DNA from: VAZQ01 sp036502925
GTDB lineage: Bacteria > Pseudomonadota > Alphaproteobacteria > Rhizobiales > Xanthobacteraceae
Direction of reading: 5' to 3'
Assembly (NCBI GenBank): GCA_036502925.1
Contig: DASXXS010000035.1
Span: 1-25,678 of the forward strand
Length of the DNA stretch: 25,678 bases
The position numbers and the translations under genes were made by a program. Below the pieces are notes generated by a model that was given only the letters and a program-made list of their open reading frames with translations, had not been told where the DNA came from and did not search any database. Below are positions 1-8,499 of the stretch, piece by piece; within the stretch, counting starts at the first letter, position 1; every line of letters starts with the position of its first letter.

Positions 1-1
1 C

Positions 2-1324
2 GGCAACCTGCTCAAGGACCGCGACGTCGGCACGGTCACGCTCGACAGCGTGAAATGGGCGAAAACGGCGGCAGTCAAGGCGGTCACCAAGGTCAGCCAG
101 GTCCTGCAGCCGGGCGATGTCGTCTATGTCGAGCCGCTGGCCGGCAAGGACGGCCAGTTCCGTCTGCGCCAGGTGCCCGAAATCTCTGGGGCCATCGTGG
201 CTATGGATCCATATACGGGGCGGGTGCTGGCCATGGTGGGCGGCTTCTCCTACGACCAGAGCCAGTTCAACCGCGCCTCGCAGGCGCTGCGGCAGCCGGG
301 CTCCTCGTTCAAGCCGATCGTCTATGCGGCCGCGCTCGACAATGGCTACACGCCCTCGAGCATCGTGCTCGACGCGCCCCTCGAGATCGATACCGGCAGC
401 GGCATCTGGCGTCCGGAAAACTATGAGCAGAACTTCTACGGCCCCTCGACGCTGCGCTTCGGCGTCGTGCATTCCCGCAATGTCATGACGGTTCGCCTGG
501 CGCAGGACATCGGCATGCCGCTGATCGGCGAATATGCCAAGCGGTTCGGGGTCTATGACAATCTGCCGGCCTATCTGTCCTACGCGCTCGGCGCCGGCGA
601 GACCACGCTCATGCGGATGGTCGGCGCCTATGGGATGATCGACAACGGCGGCCGCAAGATCCAGCCGACGCTGATCGATCGTATCCAGGACCGGTACGGC
701 CGCACCATCTACAAGCATGACCAGCGCGAATGCCGCGGCTGCGACGCCGCGAAATGGGCGAACCAGAACGAGCCGACGCTAGTCGACCGGCGCGAGCGGG
801 TGCTCGACCCCATGACCGCCTACCAGATCACCTCGATCATGGAGGGCGTGGTCCAGCGCGGCACCGCGGCGGGCTCGGGCATCAAGGAGCTGGGCAAGCC
901 GATCGCCGGCAAGACCGGCACCACCAATGATGAAAAGGACGTCTGGTTCATCGGCTTCTCGCCCGATCTCGTGGTCGGCGTGTTCATGGGTTACGACAAG
1001 CCCAGGCATATCGCGGACCGCGCCACCGGCGGCGCGCTCGCCGCCCCCATCTTCCGGGATTTCATGAAGGTCGCCCTGGCCGACAAGCCGGCGATCCCGT
1101 TCCGCGTGCCGGCCGGCATCAAGCTCATCCGCGTCGACACGAAGACCGGAATGCGCGCCGGCCCGGGCGACCGGGACGTCATCCTCGAAGCCTTCAAGCC
1201 CGGCACCGCCCCGCCCGACGGCTACTCGGTCATCGGCGTCACCGACCCGGACGGCCGGCCGCTGACGGTGTCGCCGGAAGCCGACCGGGCGATCCGCGGC
1301 GGCGGACCGACCGGGCTATATTGA
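2..1324 (+). CDS. mrcA: Penicillin-binding protein 1A, C-terminal part (5' end outside window)
   Basis: Class A bifunctional peptidoglycan synthase; only the C-terminal transpeptidase half and linker are present. The frame is open from base 2, so the GTG at 50 is an internal valine codon rather than a start. Numbering from that codon, the transpeptidase motifs appear in order: SSFK with catalytic Ser85 in the context RQPGSSFKP, the SRN triad at 142-144, and KTGT from Lys288, followed by the typical DVWFIGFSPDLVVGVFMGYD stretch. The glycosyltransferase domain and membrane anchor would lie upstream, off the window. Known role of the family: cross-linking of peptidoglycan in the periplasm. The tail after KTGT ends in a Gly/Pro-rich segment just before TGA. 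prfB follows about 100 bp downstream on the same strand. Identification is secure at family level; the exact paralogue (mrcA versus another ponA-type) is inferred. Confidence 0.95.
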   Translation, partial: GNLLKDRDVGTVTLDSVKWAKTAAVKAVTKVSQVLQPGDVVYVEPLAGKDGQFRLRQVPEISGAIVAMDPYTGRVLAMVGGFSYDQSQFNRASQALRQPGSSFKPIVYAAALDNGYTPSSIVLDAPLEIDTGSGIWRPENYEQNFYGPSTLRFGVVHSRNVMTVRLAQDIGMPLIGEYAKRFGVYDNLPAYLSYALGAGETTLMRMVGAYGMIDNGGRKIQPTLIDRIQDRYGRTIYKHDQRECRGCDAAKWANQNEPTLVDRRERVLDPMTAYQITSIMEGVVQRGTAAGSGIKELGKPIAGKTGTTNDEKDVWFIGFSPDLVVGVFMGYDKPRHIADRATGGALAAPIFRDFMKVALADKPAIPFRVPAGIKLIRVDTKTGMRAGPGDRDVILEAFKPGTAPPDGYSVIGVTDPDGRPLTVSPEADRAIRGGGPTGLY

Positions 1325-1364
1325 TCGGGCGCTCAAATTGCCCTTGCCGGATCGCCTGAGCCTC

Positions 1365-1384
1365 TCATATTCAATGATATTCAA
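1365..1384. repeat. Imperfect 10-bp tandem repeat upstream of prfB
   Basis: TCATATTCAA is followed directly by TGATATTCAA (9 of 10 identical), in the short AT-rich stretch between the PBP gene and prfB. This lies about 45 bp before the prfB start, so it could be part of a promoter or operator. No function can be assigned. Confidence 0.35.
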
Positions 1385-1426
1385 CAGTGACTCGCATGCG
1401 GCAGCCGCCGCCGATGGAAAGATGTC

Positions 1427-2558
1427 ATGCGCGCGGAAATCCAGAGCATCGTCGATGAGATCAAGCAGTCGGTCGTGCTGCTGAGGAGGCATCTTTGACG
1501 TCGACAAGGCGCGCACCCGGCTGGCCGAGCTCAACCGGGAGGCCGAGGATCCCAATCTCTGGAACGACCAGCAGCGCGCCCAGCGCGTGATGCAGGAGCG
1601 CACCGCGCTCGAAGGCCAGCTCACCGCCATCGGCCGCATCGAGCAGGATCTCGACGATCAGATCACCATGATCGAGCTCGGCGAAGCCGAGAAGGACAAG
1701 CAGGTCGTCGCCGACGCCGAAGAAGCGCTCAAGCGGCTCAAGACCGACGTCGCCCGCCGCGAGCTCGAAGCGCTGCTCTCCGGCGAAGCCGATGCGAACG
1801 ACAGCTACATCGAGGTCCATGCCGGGGCCGGCGGTACCGAAAGCCAGGATTGGGCGAACATGCTGTTGCGCATGTATACGCGCTGGGCGGAGCAGCACGG
1901 CTACAAGGTCGAGTATCTGGAAGAGACCGAAGGCGAGGAGGCCGGCATCAAGTCGGTGACCGTCCAGATCAAGGGCCGCAACGCCTATGGCTGGCTCAAG
2001 ACCGAGAACGGCGTGCACCGGCTGGTGCGCATATCGCCCTTCGATTCGAATGCGCGGCGGCACACCTCGTTCGCGAGCGTGAAGGCCTATCCGGTCATCG
2101 ACGACCGCATCGTGGTCGACATCAAGGAAGCGGACGTGCGCACCGACACGCTGCGCTCGAGCGGGGCAGGGGGCCAGCACGTCAACAAGACCGAATCGGC
2201 AATCCGCCTGACCCACATCCCGACCAATATCGTTGTCTATTGCCAGAACGACCGCTCGCAGCACCGCAATCGCGCGCAGGCCTGGCAGATGCTGCGCGCG
2301 CGGCTCTATGAGCTCGAATTGAAGAAGCGCGAGGAGCAGGCCGCCATCGAGAACGCGGGCAAGACCGATATCGGCTTCGGCCACCAGATTCGGTCCTACG
2401 TGCTGCAGCCCTACCAGATGGTGAAGGACCTGCGCACCGGCGTCTCGACCTCCAACACCGGCGGCGTGCTCGACGGCGACCTCGATCCGTTCATGGAAGC
2501 CGCGCTGGCGCAAAAGGCGTTCGGCGGCGGCCCCGCCGAGATCGAGGACGTGGAGTAG
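1427..2558 (+). CDS. prfB: Peptide chain release factor 2 (RF2), expressed by programmed +1 frameshift
   Basis: RF2 recognises UGA and UAA in the ribosomal A site and triggers peptide release. The coding sequence is join(1427..1495,1497..2558). ATG at 1427 (GGAAAG at 1416-1421 serves as ribosome binding site) opens 23 codons that end in the in-frame UGA at 1496. Reading then continues one base forward at GAC 1497 for 353 further codons, giving 376 residues, close to E. coli RF2. The first ATG in the main frame is only at 1587, so a simple ORF call loses about 53 residues. The tRNA-mimic SPF anticodon motif is at 203-205 and the catalytic GGQ at 248-250 (context SSGAGGQHVNKT); SPF marks it as RF2 rather than RF1. 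The family's autoregulation applies: low RF2 lets the UGA stall, which promotes the shift. Very secure. Confidence 0.97.
1484..1499 (+). promoter_or_regulatory. prfB programmed +1 frameshift site
   Basis: The sequence reads AGG AGG CAT CTT TGA C. An internal Shine-Dalgarno-like AGGAGG (1484-1489) stands three bases before the slippery CTT (1493-1495), which is followed by UGA and C. Apart from CAT in place of TAT and AGG in place of GGG, this matches the E. coli prfB recoding site. Slippage of tRNA-Leu from CUU to UUU bypasses the UGA. Confidence 0.96.
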
Positions 2559-2615
2559 GGCGGGGTACGGCCCCCGGCCCGGATCGTCGCGCTGCACCAC
2601 CGACAGGAGGATATC

Positions 2616-3377
2616 ATGCGCCCATGGCTCACAATCGCCGCCGCCGGGCTGCTCGGCTGCCTGAGCGTTGCAACGACGGCAACCGCAAGAGCCGACGAGG
2701 TCGAGCTCATGACCACCGGCGCGGTCGAGCAGATCATGAAGGGACTGATCCCTTCCTTCGAGCGTGCGACCGGCCACAAGGTCAGCATGAGCGTCTACGG
2801 CACCGGGCCCGCGGTCGCCAAGATCAAGGACGGCACCTTTGCCGATCTCATCCTGCTCGGGCCCGATGCGCTCGGCGAGCTGGCGGCGGCCGGCAAGGTC
2901 GACGCCGGCACCATCACGCCGGTATTCCACTCGCGCATTGGCCTTGCCGTGCGGGCCGGCGCAAAAAAGCCGGACATCGGCACCGACGCGGCGCTCAAGC
3001 AGGCGCTGCTCGACGCGAAGTCGATCGGCTACAGCATCGGTCCGAGCGGCGAGCATTTTTCCAAGGTCGTCATCGTGAAGCTCGGCATCGCCGACCAGCT
3101 GCGGCCCAAGATGACCAATATACGCGGCGCCCCGGTCGGCACCGGCGTGGCCAAAGGCGACGTGGAGATCGGCATCCACCAGATCGCCGAGCTGCTGCCG
3201 ATCGCGGGCATCGATATCGTCGGCGATCTGCCGGCCGACCTGAACAAGACCATCGTCTACGCGACCGGCCTCACCACCATGGTCAAGCATCCGGACGTCG
3301 CGAACGCGCTGGTGAAATACCTGTCGCTGCCAAGCTCGGTGCCGGTGATCCAGAAGAACGGAATGAACCCGGTCTGA
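2616..3377 (+). CDS. ModA-like periplasmic substrate-binding protein (orphan)
   Basis: A 253-residue secreted binding protein of the molybdate/sulfate-type (type II) family. Residues 1 to about 26 form a signal peptide: basic start, hydrophobic core, then an Ala-rich cleavage region ending TARA before DEVEL. The mature part begins like ModA proteins (VELMTTGAVEQIMKGLIPSF) and has the ADLILLGPDAL segment typical of this fold, followed by a GTG-type loop. ATG at 2616 is preceded by a strong AGGAGG at 2605-2610. No permease or ATPase gene adjoins it: prfB is upstream and the next gene is convergent. The ligand is therefore unknown; molybdate, tungstate or another small anion or metabolite are all possible. 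Family assignment is good, substrate is not. Confidence 0.8.
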   Translation: MRPWLTIAAAGLLGCLSVATTATARADEVELMTTGAVEQIMKGLIPSFERATGHKVSMSVYGTGPAVAKIKDGTFADLILLGPDALGELAAAGKVDAGTITPVFHSRIGLAVRAGAKKPDIGTDAALKQALLDAKSIGYSIGPSGEHFSKVVIVKLGIADQLRPKMTNIRGAPVGTGVAKGDVEIGIHQIAELLPIAGIDIVGDLPADLNKTIVYATGLTTMVKHPDVANALVKYLSLPSSVPVIQKNGMNPV

Positions 3378-3413
3378 CCGGCGAGGATCGCGTTGGCCGG
3401 CGCCGATTCGAAG

Positions 3414-4274
3414 CTATCCGACCTTGCGCATGTCGAAGCGCGCCGGCGCTGGGCGCAGCGCCTGCCAGGCGGCGGCCAGCGCGGTCAGGAGCCCGAGCCC
3501 GAGTATCTGCCAGGCCGGCGGGATGCCATAAACGAGGGTGAAGTTGTTGCCGAGCGTCTCTGACGGCGCATAGCCGCGGCGGGCCCATATCCAGGCCACC
3601 TCGAGCAGCGCGGTGAACAGGCAGGACACCACCGCCAGGATGGCCAGCGCCTTGGCGTCGGTTCCGTGCCCATGACGGTCCAGCACCCTCCAGGTCATGA
3701 GCCAGAAGAACATGCCGCTCAGCAAATACTGCTCCGGATAGGTGCCGCGCGACACCAGCACGTGAAGCAGCGCCAATGCCGCGATCGCATAGATGGCGTT
3801 GTGCAGCCGCTGCCAGCCTTTCGTCCCCATGCGCGCGATCGCGACATCGAGCGACGTAAGCCCCAAGGCGATCAGGCCGAGGGTCGACAGCGTCGCTACG
3901 ATCAGCGAAAGGCTCGTCGCCATCTCCTTGGCGATGACGGCCACGTTCCAAAACCGCAAGGCAAAATAGACGATGATATGGGCGATCGTGTAGGCAAGCG
4001 CCGCCACGCCGATCATCCTTCGCACGTCGATAAGACCATTCCAGCGCAAGATCGTCAGCGCCGGCGTCACCGCCAAGGCCATGAGCAGGATCGCGGTCGC
4101 CCAGACGCCCGACCAGTAGGTCAGGCCGCCGAGCCACAGCGGATAAATGCCGAACTCTCCGTTGCCCAGCTGGTAAGCGAGCCGGATCGCCGGCACGAGC
4201 ATCAGCGCGAATGCAGCAGCCTTCAGCGCGGAAAATCTGCGCTGCCGGTCCTGCCACGGCCAGATCAGTTTCAA
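3414..4274 (-). CDS. Ferric-reductase-like transmembrane protein (MsrQ-like haem protein)
   Basis: A 286-residue integral membrane protein of the ferric-reductase-like family, in which b-type haem carried by membrane histidines passes electrons across the inner membrane. Repeated hydrophobic helices are visible throughout, with candidate haem histidines in IAHIIVY, RLHNAIY and LLHVLV. It resembles MsrQ, the membrane partner of the methionine-sulfoxide reductase MsrP, but MsrQ is usually about 200-220 residues. Here the C-terminus adds a further stretch with about two hydrophobic segments (after the HGHGTDAK loop). The start is TTG at 4274, supported by GGAG 8 bases upstream; no better ATG is in frame. 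No msrP gene is in the window. It lies downstream of kdpE on the same strand with a gap of about 120 bp, so co-transcription with kdp is possible but unproven. Confidence 0.75.
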   Translation of the reverse strand: MKLIWPWQDRQRRFSALKAAAFALMLVPAIRLAYQLGNGEFGIYPLWLGGLTYWSGVWATAILLMALAVTPALTILRWNGLIDVRRMIGVAALAYTIAHIIVYFALRFWNVAVIAKEMATSLSLIVATLSTLGLIALGLTSLDVAIARMGTKGWQRLHNAIYAIAALALLHVLVSRGTYPEQYLLSGMFFWLMTWRVLDRHGHGTDAKALAILAVVSCLFTALLEVAWIWARRGYAPSETLGNNFTLVYGIPPAWQILGLGLLTALAAAWQALRPAPARFDMRKVG

Positions 4275-4394
4275 GGCGGCTGCTCCGCTGGGATCGCTTG
4301 CTGGCAGACCCGTCAGGAGGAAGGTTATCGCAGGCGTGCGGGGCGATCCATATGGCGAAGACCAGGGTGAGGCGACGTAAAGCCTTGCGCCCCA

Positions 4395-5080
<686 letters not shown>

Positions 5081-5084
<4 letters not shown>

Positions 5085-7801
5085 GCGGCCGACTTTTCGC
5101 TGGCTGCCGGAACCGGCAGCCGGATCGTGAACACGGCGCCGCTGCGGTCGGCGCGGTTCGCCGCCGTGATGGTTCCCTGCATGGCTTCCACGAAGCCGCG
5201 CGATATCGCCAGCCCGAGCCCGGTGCCGGCCCGCACGTGGTCGCCCTTTTGGGCGCGATGGAACTTGTCGAATATGCGCTCGAGATCGGCGGCGGGAATG
5301 CCTTCACCCTCGTCGAGGACCTGCAGCGAGACCGAGTCGCGCTCGCGCCAGCTCAGGATGCGGATGGTGGTGCCCTCGGGAGAATATTTCGCGGCGTTGT
5401 CCAACAGATTGAAGAGGACCTGCTCGAACAGGACCGCGTCGAGCTCGAGCATCGGCAGTCCGGCGGCGAGCTCGAGCTCGACGTGGTGACGCGCCAGGAT
5501 CTTGCCGGCGCGCCGCAGCGAGCTGCCGACGATCTCGCCGACGTCGTGCAACGCGGTGTTGGGAACCACGGCGCCAGATTCAAGCTTGGTCATATCGAGC
5601 AGGTTGGCGATGAAGCGGTTGAGCCGTTCCGATTCGTCGATGACGGTGGCGAGCAGATCCGCCTTCTCGGCCTGGTTAAGGGCATGGGACAGGTCGCGCA
5701 GGGTGCCGGCCGCGCCCAAGACGGAGGCCAGCGGTGTCTTGAGATCGTGCGAGATCGAGGTGAGGAGCGCCGAGCGCAGGCGATCGGTCTCGACCGTGCG
5801 GCGCGCCCGCTCCAAATCCTCGACCAGGTGGACGCGCTCGATGGCGAGCGCGCCCTGGTCGATCAGCGCGTCAAGCAGCCGGCGCTGGTCGGGGGTGAGG
5901 ATCGGCCCCGGCTTGTCGCTGTCGATGCCGACGATGCCGATGCTGCCGCGGCCGGTGCGCATCGGCAAGAACAGCCGCTTGGCGCCGGGCAGCGTGTCGG
6001 AGCCGCGGCCGGCGGAGCGGTTGTTCTCCCAGACCCAGTTGGCGGCGGCGAGGTCGGCGTCGCCGAGCGTATCCTCCGGCGGATAGCCCGCCTTCACCGC
6101 GATGGTGCCGCCCTCCGGCAGCAGCAGGACAACGCGGACGTTGAGCATCAGCGCGGTCTGATAGGCGGTGGCCCAGAGCACATCGTCCAGCGTGCCGGCG
6201 CCGGCGAGCTTGCGGCTGAAGGCATAGAGCGATTCCAGCGTGCGCACGCGGCCCTGCGCGGCCACGGTCTGGGCGCGGCCGCGGGCGGCGACGTGGGAAA
6301 CGATGACCGCCACGACGGTAAACAGCAGGAAGGCGGCGACATTGACCGGATCGGTGATGGTGAACGTGTAGATCGGCGGCAAGAAGAAGAAATTATAGCA
6401 AAGCGATGCAGCGACACTGGCCGTGAGCGATGGCAGCAGGCCGTAGCGGACTGCGATGACGACAATGGCCGTCAAGAATACGAGATCGACGGTCTCGATG
6501 CCGCCGAACAGATGCTGGATCAGCTCGCCAAGACCGAGGGCGAAGCCGACCGCCAGGACGGCGGCCAGGTAGGGCAGCGGGTCGAAGGCAGGGGCCTGGT
6601 CCGCCGTGCGTACGCTCTTTTTCGGGAGCGGTTCGCCGGTGAGCTGATCGCCGGCGATCACATGCACGCTGATATTGCCGCTGCGCCGCACCAGATCGTG
6701 CACGACCGAGCCATGCAGGATTTCGAACCAGCGCGTGCGGCTCGACTTGCCCATCACGATCTGCGTTGCGTTGTTGGCATGGGCGAAATTGAGCACGTCG
6801 TCGGCAATACGGCGCGAGCTCGCCGGGATCGTGATGCCTTCCCCGCCAAGCCGTTCGGCGAGCCGCAGCGTATCGGCGATCCGGTCGCGCTCCTCCTCGC
6901 TCAGTTGCTGGCTGCGCGGGGTTTCGACACAGAGCGCGGTGAATGGCGCATGCAGCCGGTCGGCGAGCCGCTTGGCGTAACGGACAAGGCCGGCCGAGCG
7001 CGGGTCCTCGCTGATGCAGACCAGGATGCGCTCGCCGGCAGCCCACGGTCCCGAAATCGCGTGCGCCTGCATCTCGGTGAGCAATTGCTCGTCCACCCGG
7101 TCGGCGGTGCGGCGCAGCGCCAGCTCGCGCAGCGCCGTCAGGTTGGCGGGAGAGAAGAAATGCTGGAGCGCGCGCTCGGCCTGCTGGGGAACGTAGACCT
7201 TGCCCTCCTTGAGGCGTTCGATCAGATCGTCGGGCGTCAGATCGACCAGTTCGACCGCGTCGGCGCGATCGAAGACGGAGTCGGGCACGGTCTCGCGCAC
7301 GCGCACATGGGTGATCTGCGCGACCACGTCGTTCAGGCTTTCGATGTGCTGGATATTGACCGTGGTGTAGACGTGGATGCCGCGGCTCAAGAGCTCCTCG
7401 ACGTCGAGATAGCGCTTGGGATGACGGCTGCCCGGCGCATTGGTGTGGGCGAGCTCGTCGACCAGGACGATCTGCGGGCGCCGCGCGATGACGGCATCGA
7501 TATCCAGCTCCTCGAGCCACTGGCCTTTGTATTCGAGGCGCCGGCGGGCAATGACCTCCAGCCCCTCCAGCAGCGATTCGGTCTCCCGGCGACCGTGGGT
7601 TTCGACGATGCCTACGACGATATCGTAGCCGTCTTTTTTCCGGGCGCGGGCCTGTTGCAGCATTTCGTAGGTCTTGCCGACGCCGGGCGCGGCGCCCACG
7701 AAGATCCTGAGCTTGCCGACGCGCTTTTCCTCGCGCCGGGCCGCTTCGAGCAACGCCTCCGGCGAGGGTCGCTGGTCAGCGTCGCGTCGCTGTTCTGACA
7801 T
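5081..7801 (-). CDS. kdpD: KdpD, osmosensitive K+-sensor histidine kinase
   Basis: A 906-residue membrane histidine kinase/phosphatase that controls KdpE. Domains in order: the KdpD N-terminal domain with Walker A GAAPGVGKT at 36-44 and Walker B-like IVLVDELAHTN at 111-121; a universal-stress-protein-like domain at about 255-385; a four-helix membrane block (DUF4118) at about 408-503; a GAF-like region at about 525-660; HisKA with phosphoacceptor His685 in SISHDLKTP; and a HATPase domain with N box (NLLDNAAKYSPEG), DEGEGIP and GTGLGLAI. All catalytic motifs are intact. ATG at 7801 has no strong Shine-Dalgarno. The gap to kdpC is 81 bp, the longest inside the operon, while the downstream end overlaps kdpE. 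Confidence is high. Confidence 0.97.
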
Positions 7802-7882
7802 CAGGGCTCATGCGTTCCGCCGCTGGTCGGGCCGGACCAACCTTACATTAGCATGATCCGGCTCCCCTTGCGCGGACCACGT

Positions 7883-8488
7883 TTAGCGGGCCCCGTAGCG
7901 ATCGAGCGCCAGATTCAAGGCCAGCACGTTGACCCGGGGCTCGCCGAGCAGTCCCAGAAAGCGGCCTTCGGTCTGCTCCTGAACCAGCTCGCGCACGCGA
8001 TCTTCCGACAGGTTGCGCGCCTTGGCGACGCGGGGGACCTGGAACAGGGCGGCGGCGGGGGAAATATCCGGGTCGAGACCGCTGCCTGAGGTCGTCACCA
8101 GGTCGACCGGGACCGCGGCGGAAGGATTCTCGGCCTTGAGCTTGTCGACATCGCCCTGCAGCCGATCGGCCAGCATCTTGCTGGTCGGGCCGAGATTCGA
8201 TCCGCCCGAATTGGCCGCATTGTAGGGCGCATCCACGTTCTTGGTCGGGTCGTTCGGGTCGGGCGTGTTGGTGGCCGACGGCCGGCCGTGGAAATACTTG
8301 TCGTCGGTGAAGACCTGGCCGATCAGCTCCGAGCCGACCACCATGCCGTCGCGCTCGATCAGGCTGCCTTGCGCCTGGTAGGGAAACAGCACGCCGGCGA
8401 TTCCCGTGATCGCCAGCGGGTAGACGAGCCCGGTGATGAGCGTGAGCGCGACCAGGAGCACGATCGCGGGGCGGATTTCCTTCAACAT
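7883..8488 (-). CDS. kdpC: KdpC, K+-transporting ATPase subunit C
   Basis: A 201-residue accessory subunit of the KdpFABC pump, anchored by one N-terminal membrane helix (about residues 8-30, IVLLVALTLITGLVYPLAIT) with the rest periplasmic. It is thought to stabilise the KdpA-KdpB assembly. Family hallmarks are the GRPSATN-type segment, the TTSGSGLDPDISPAAALFQV block, and the C-terminal VNVLALNLALDR. AGGAG stands just before ATG 8488, and kdpB ends only 11 bp upstream, so the two genes are surely co-transcribed. Length is normal and no anomalies are seen. Confidence 0.97.
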   Translation of the reverse strand: MLKEIRPAIVLLVALTLITGLVYPLAITGIAGVLFPYQAQGSLIERDGMVVGSELIGQVFTDDKYFHGRPSATNTPDPNDPTKNVDAPYNAANSGGSNLGPTSKMLADRLQGDVDKLKAENPSAAVPVDLVTTSGSGLDPDISPAAALFQVPRVAKARNLSEDRVRELVQEQTEGRFLGLLGEPRVNVLALNLALDRYGAR

Positions 8489-8499
8489 GATCTTTCTCC

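Noticed and set aside
1427..1498. prfB as a pseudogene because of an in-frame UGA after 23 codons
   Set aside because: The UGA is within the complete programmed frameshift signal, so the gene is functional.
1461..3290. Very long minus-strand frame opposite prfB and the binding-protein gene
   Set aside because: Antisense shadow typical of high-GC DNA: composition rich in Asp, Gly, Arg and His repeats, no domain, and it covers two well-identified + strand genes.
5237..7798. 853-codon plus-strand frame opposite kdpD
   Set aside because: Antisense shadow of kdpD; the kdpD frame has every kinase motif.
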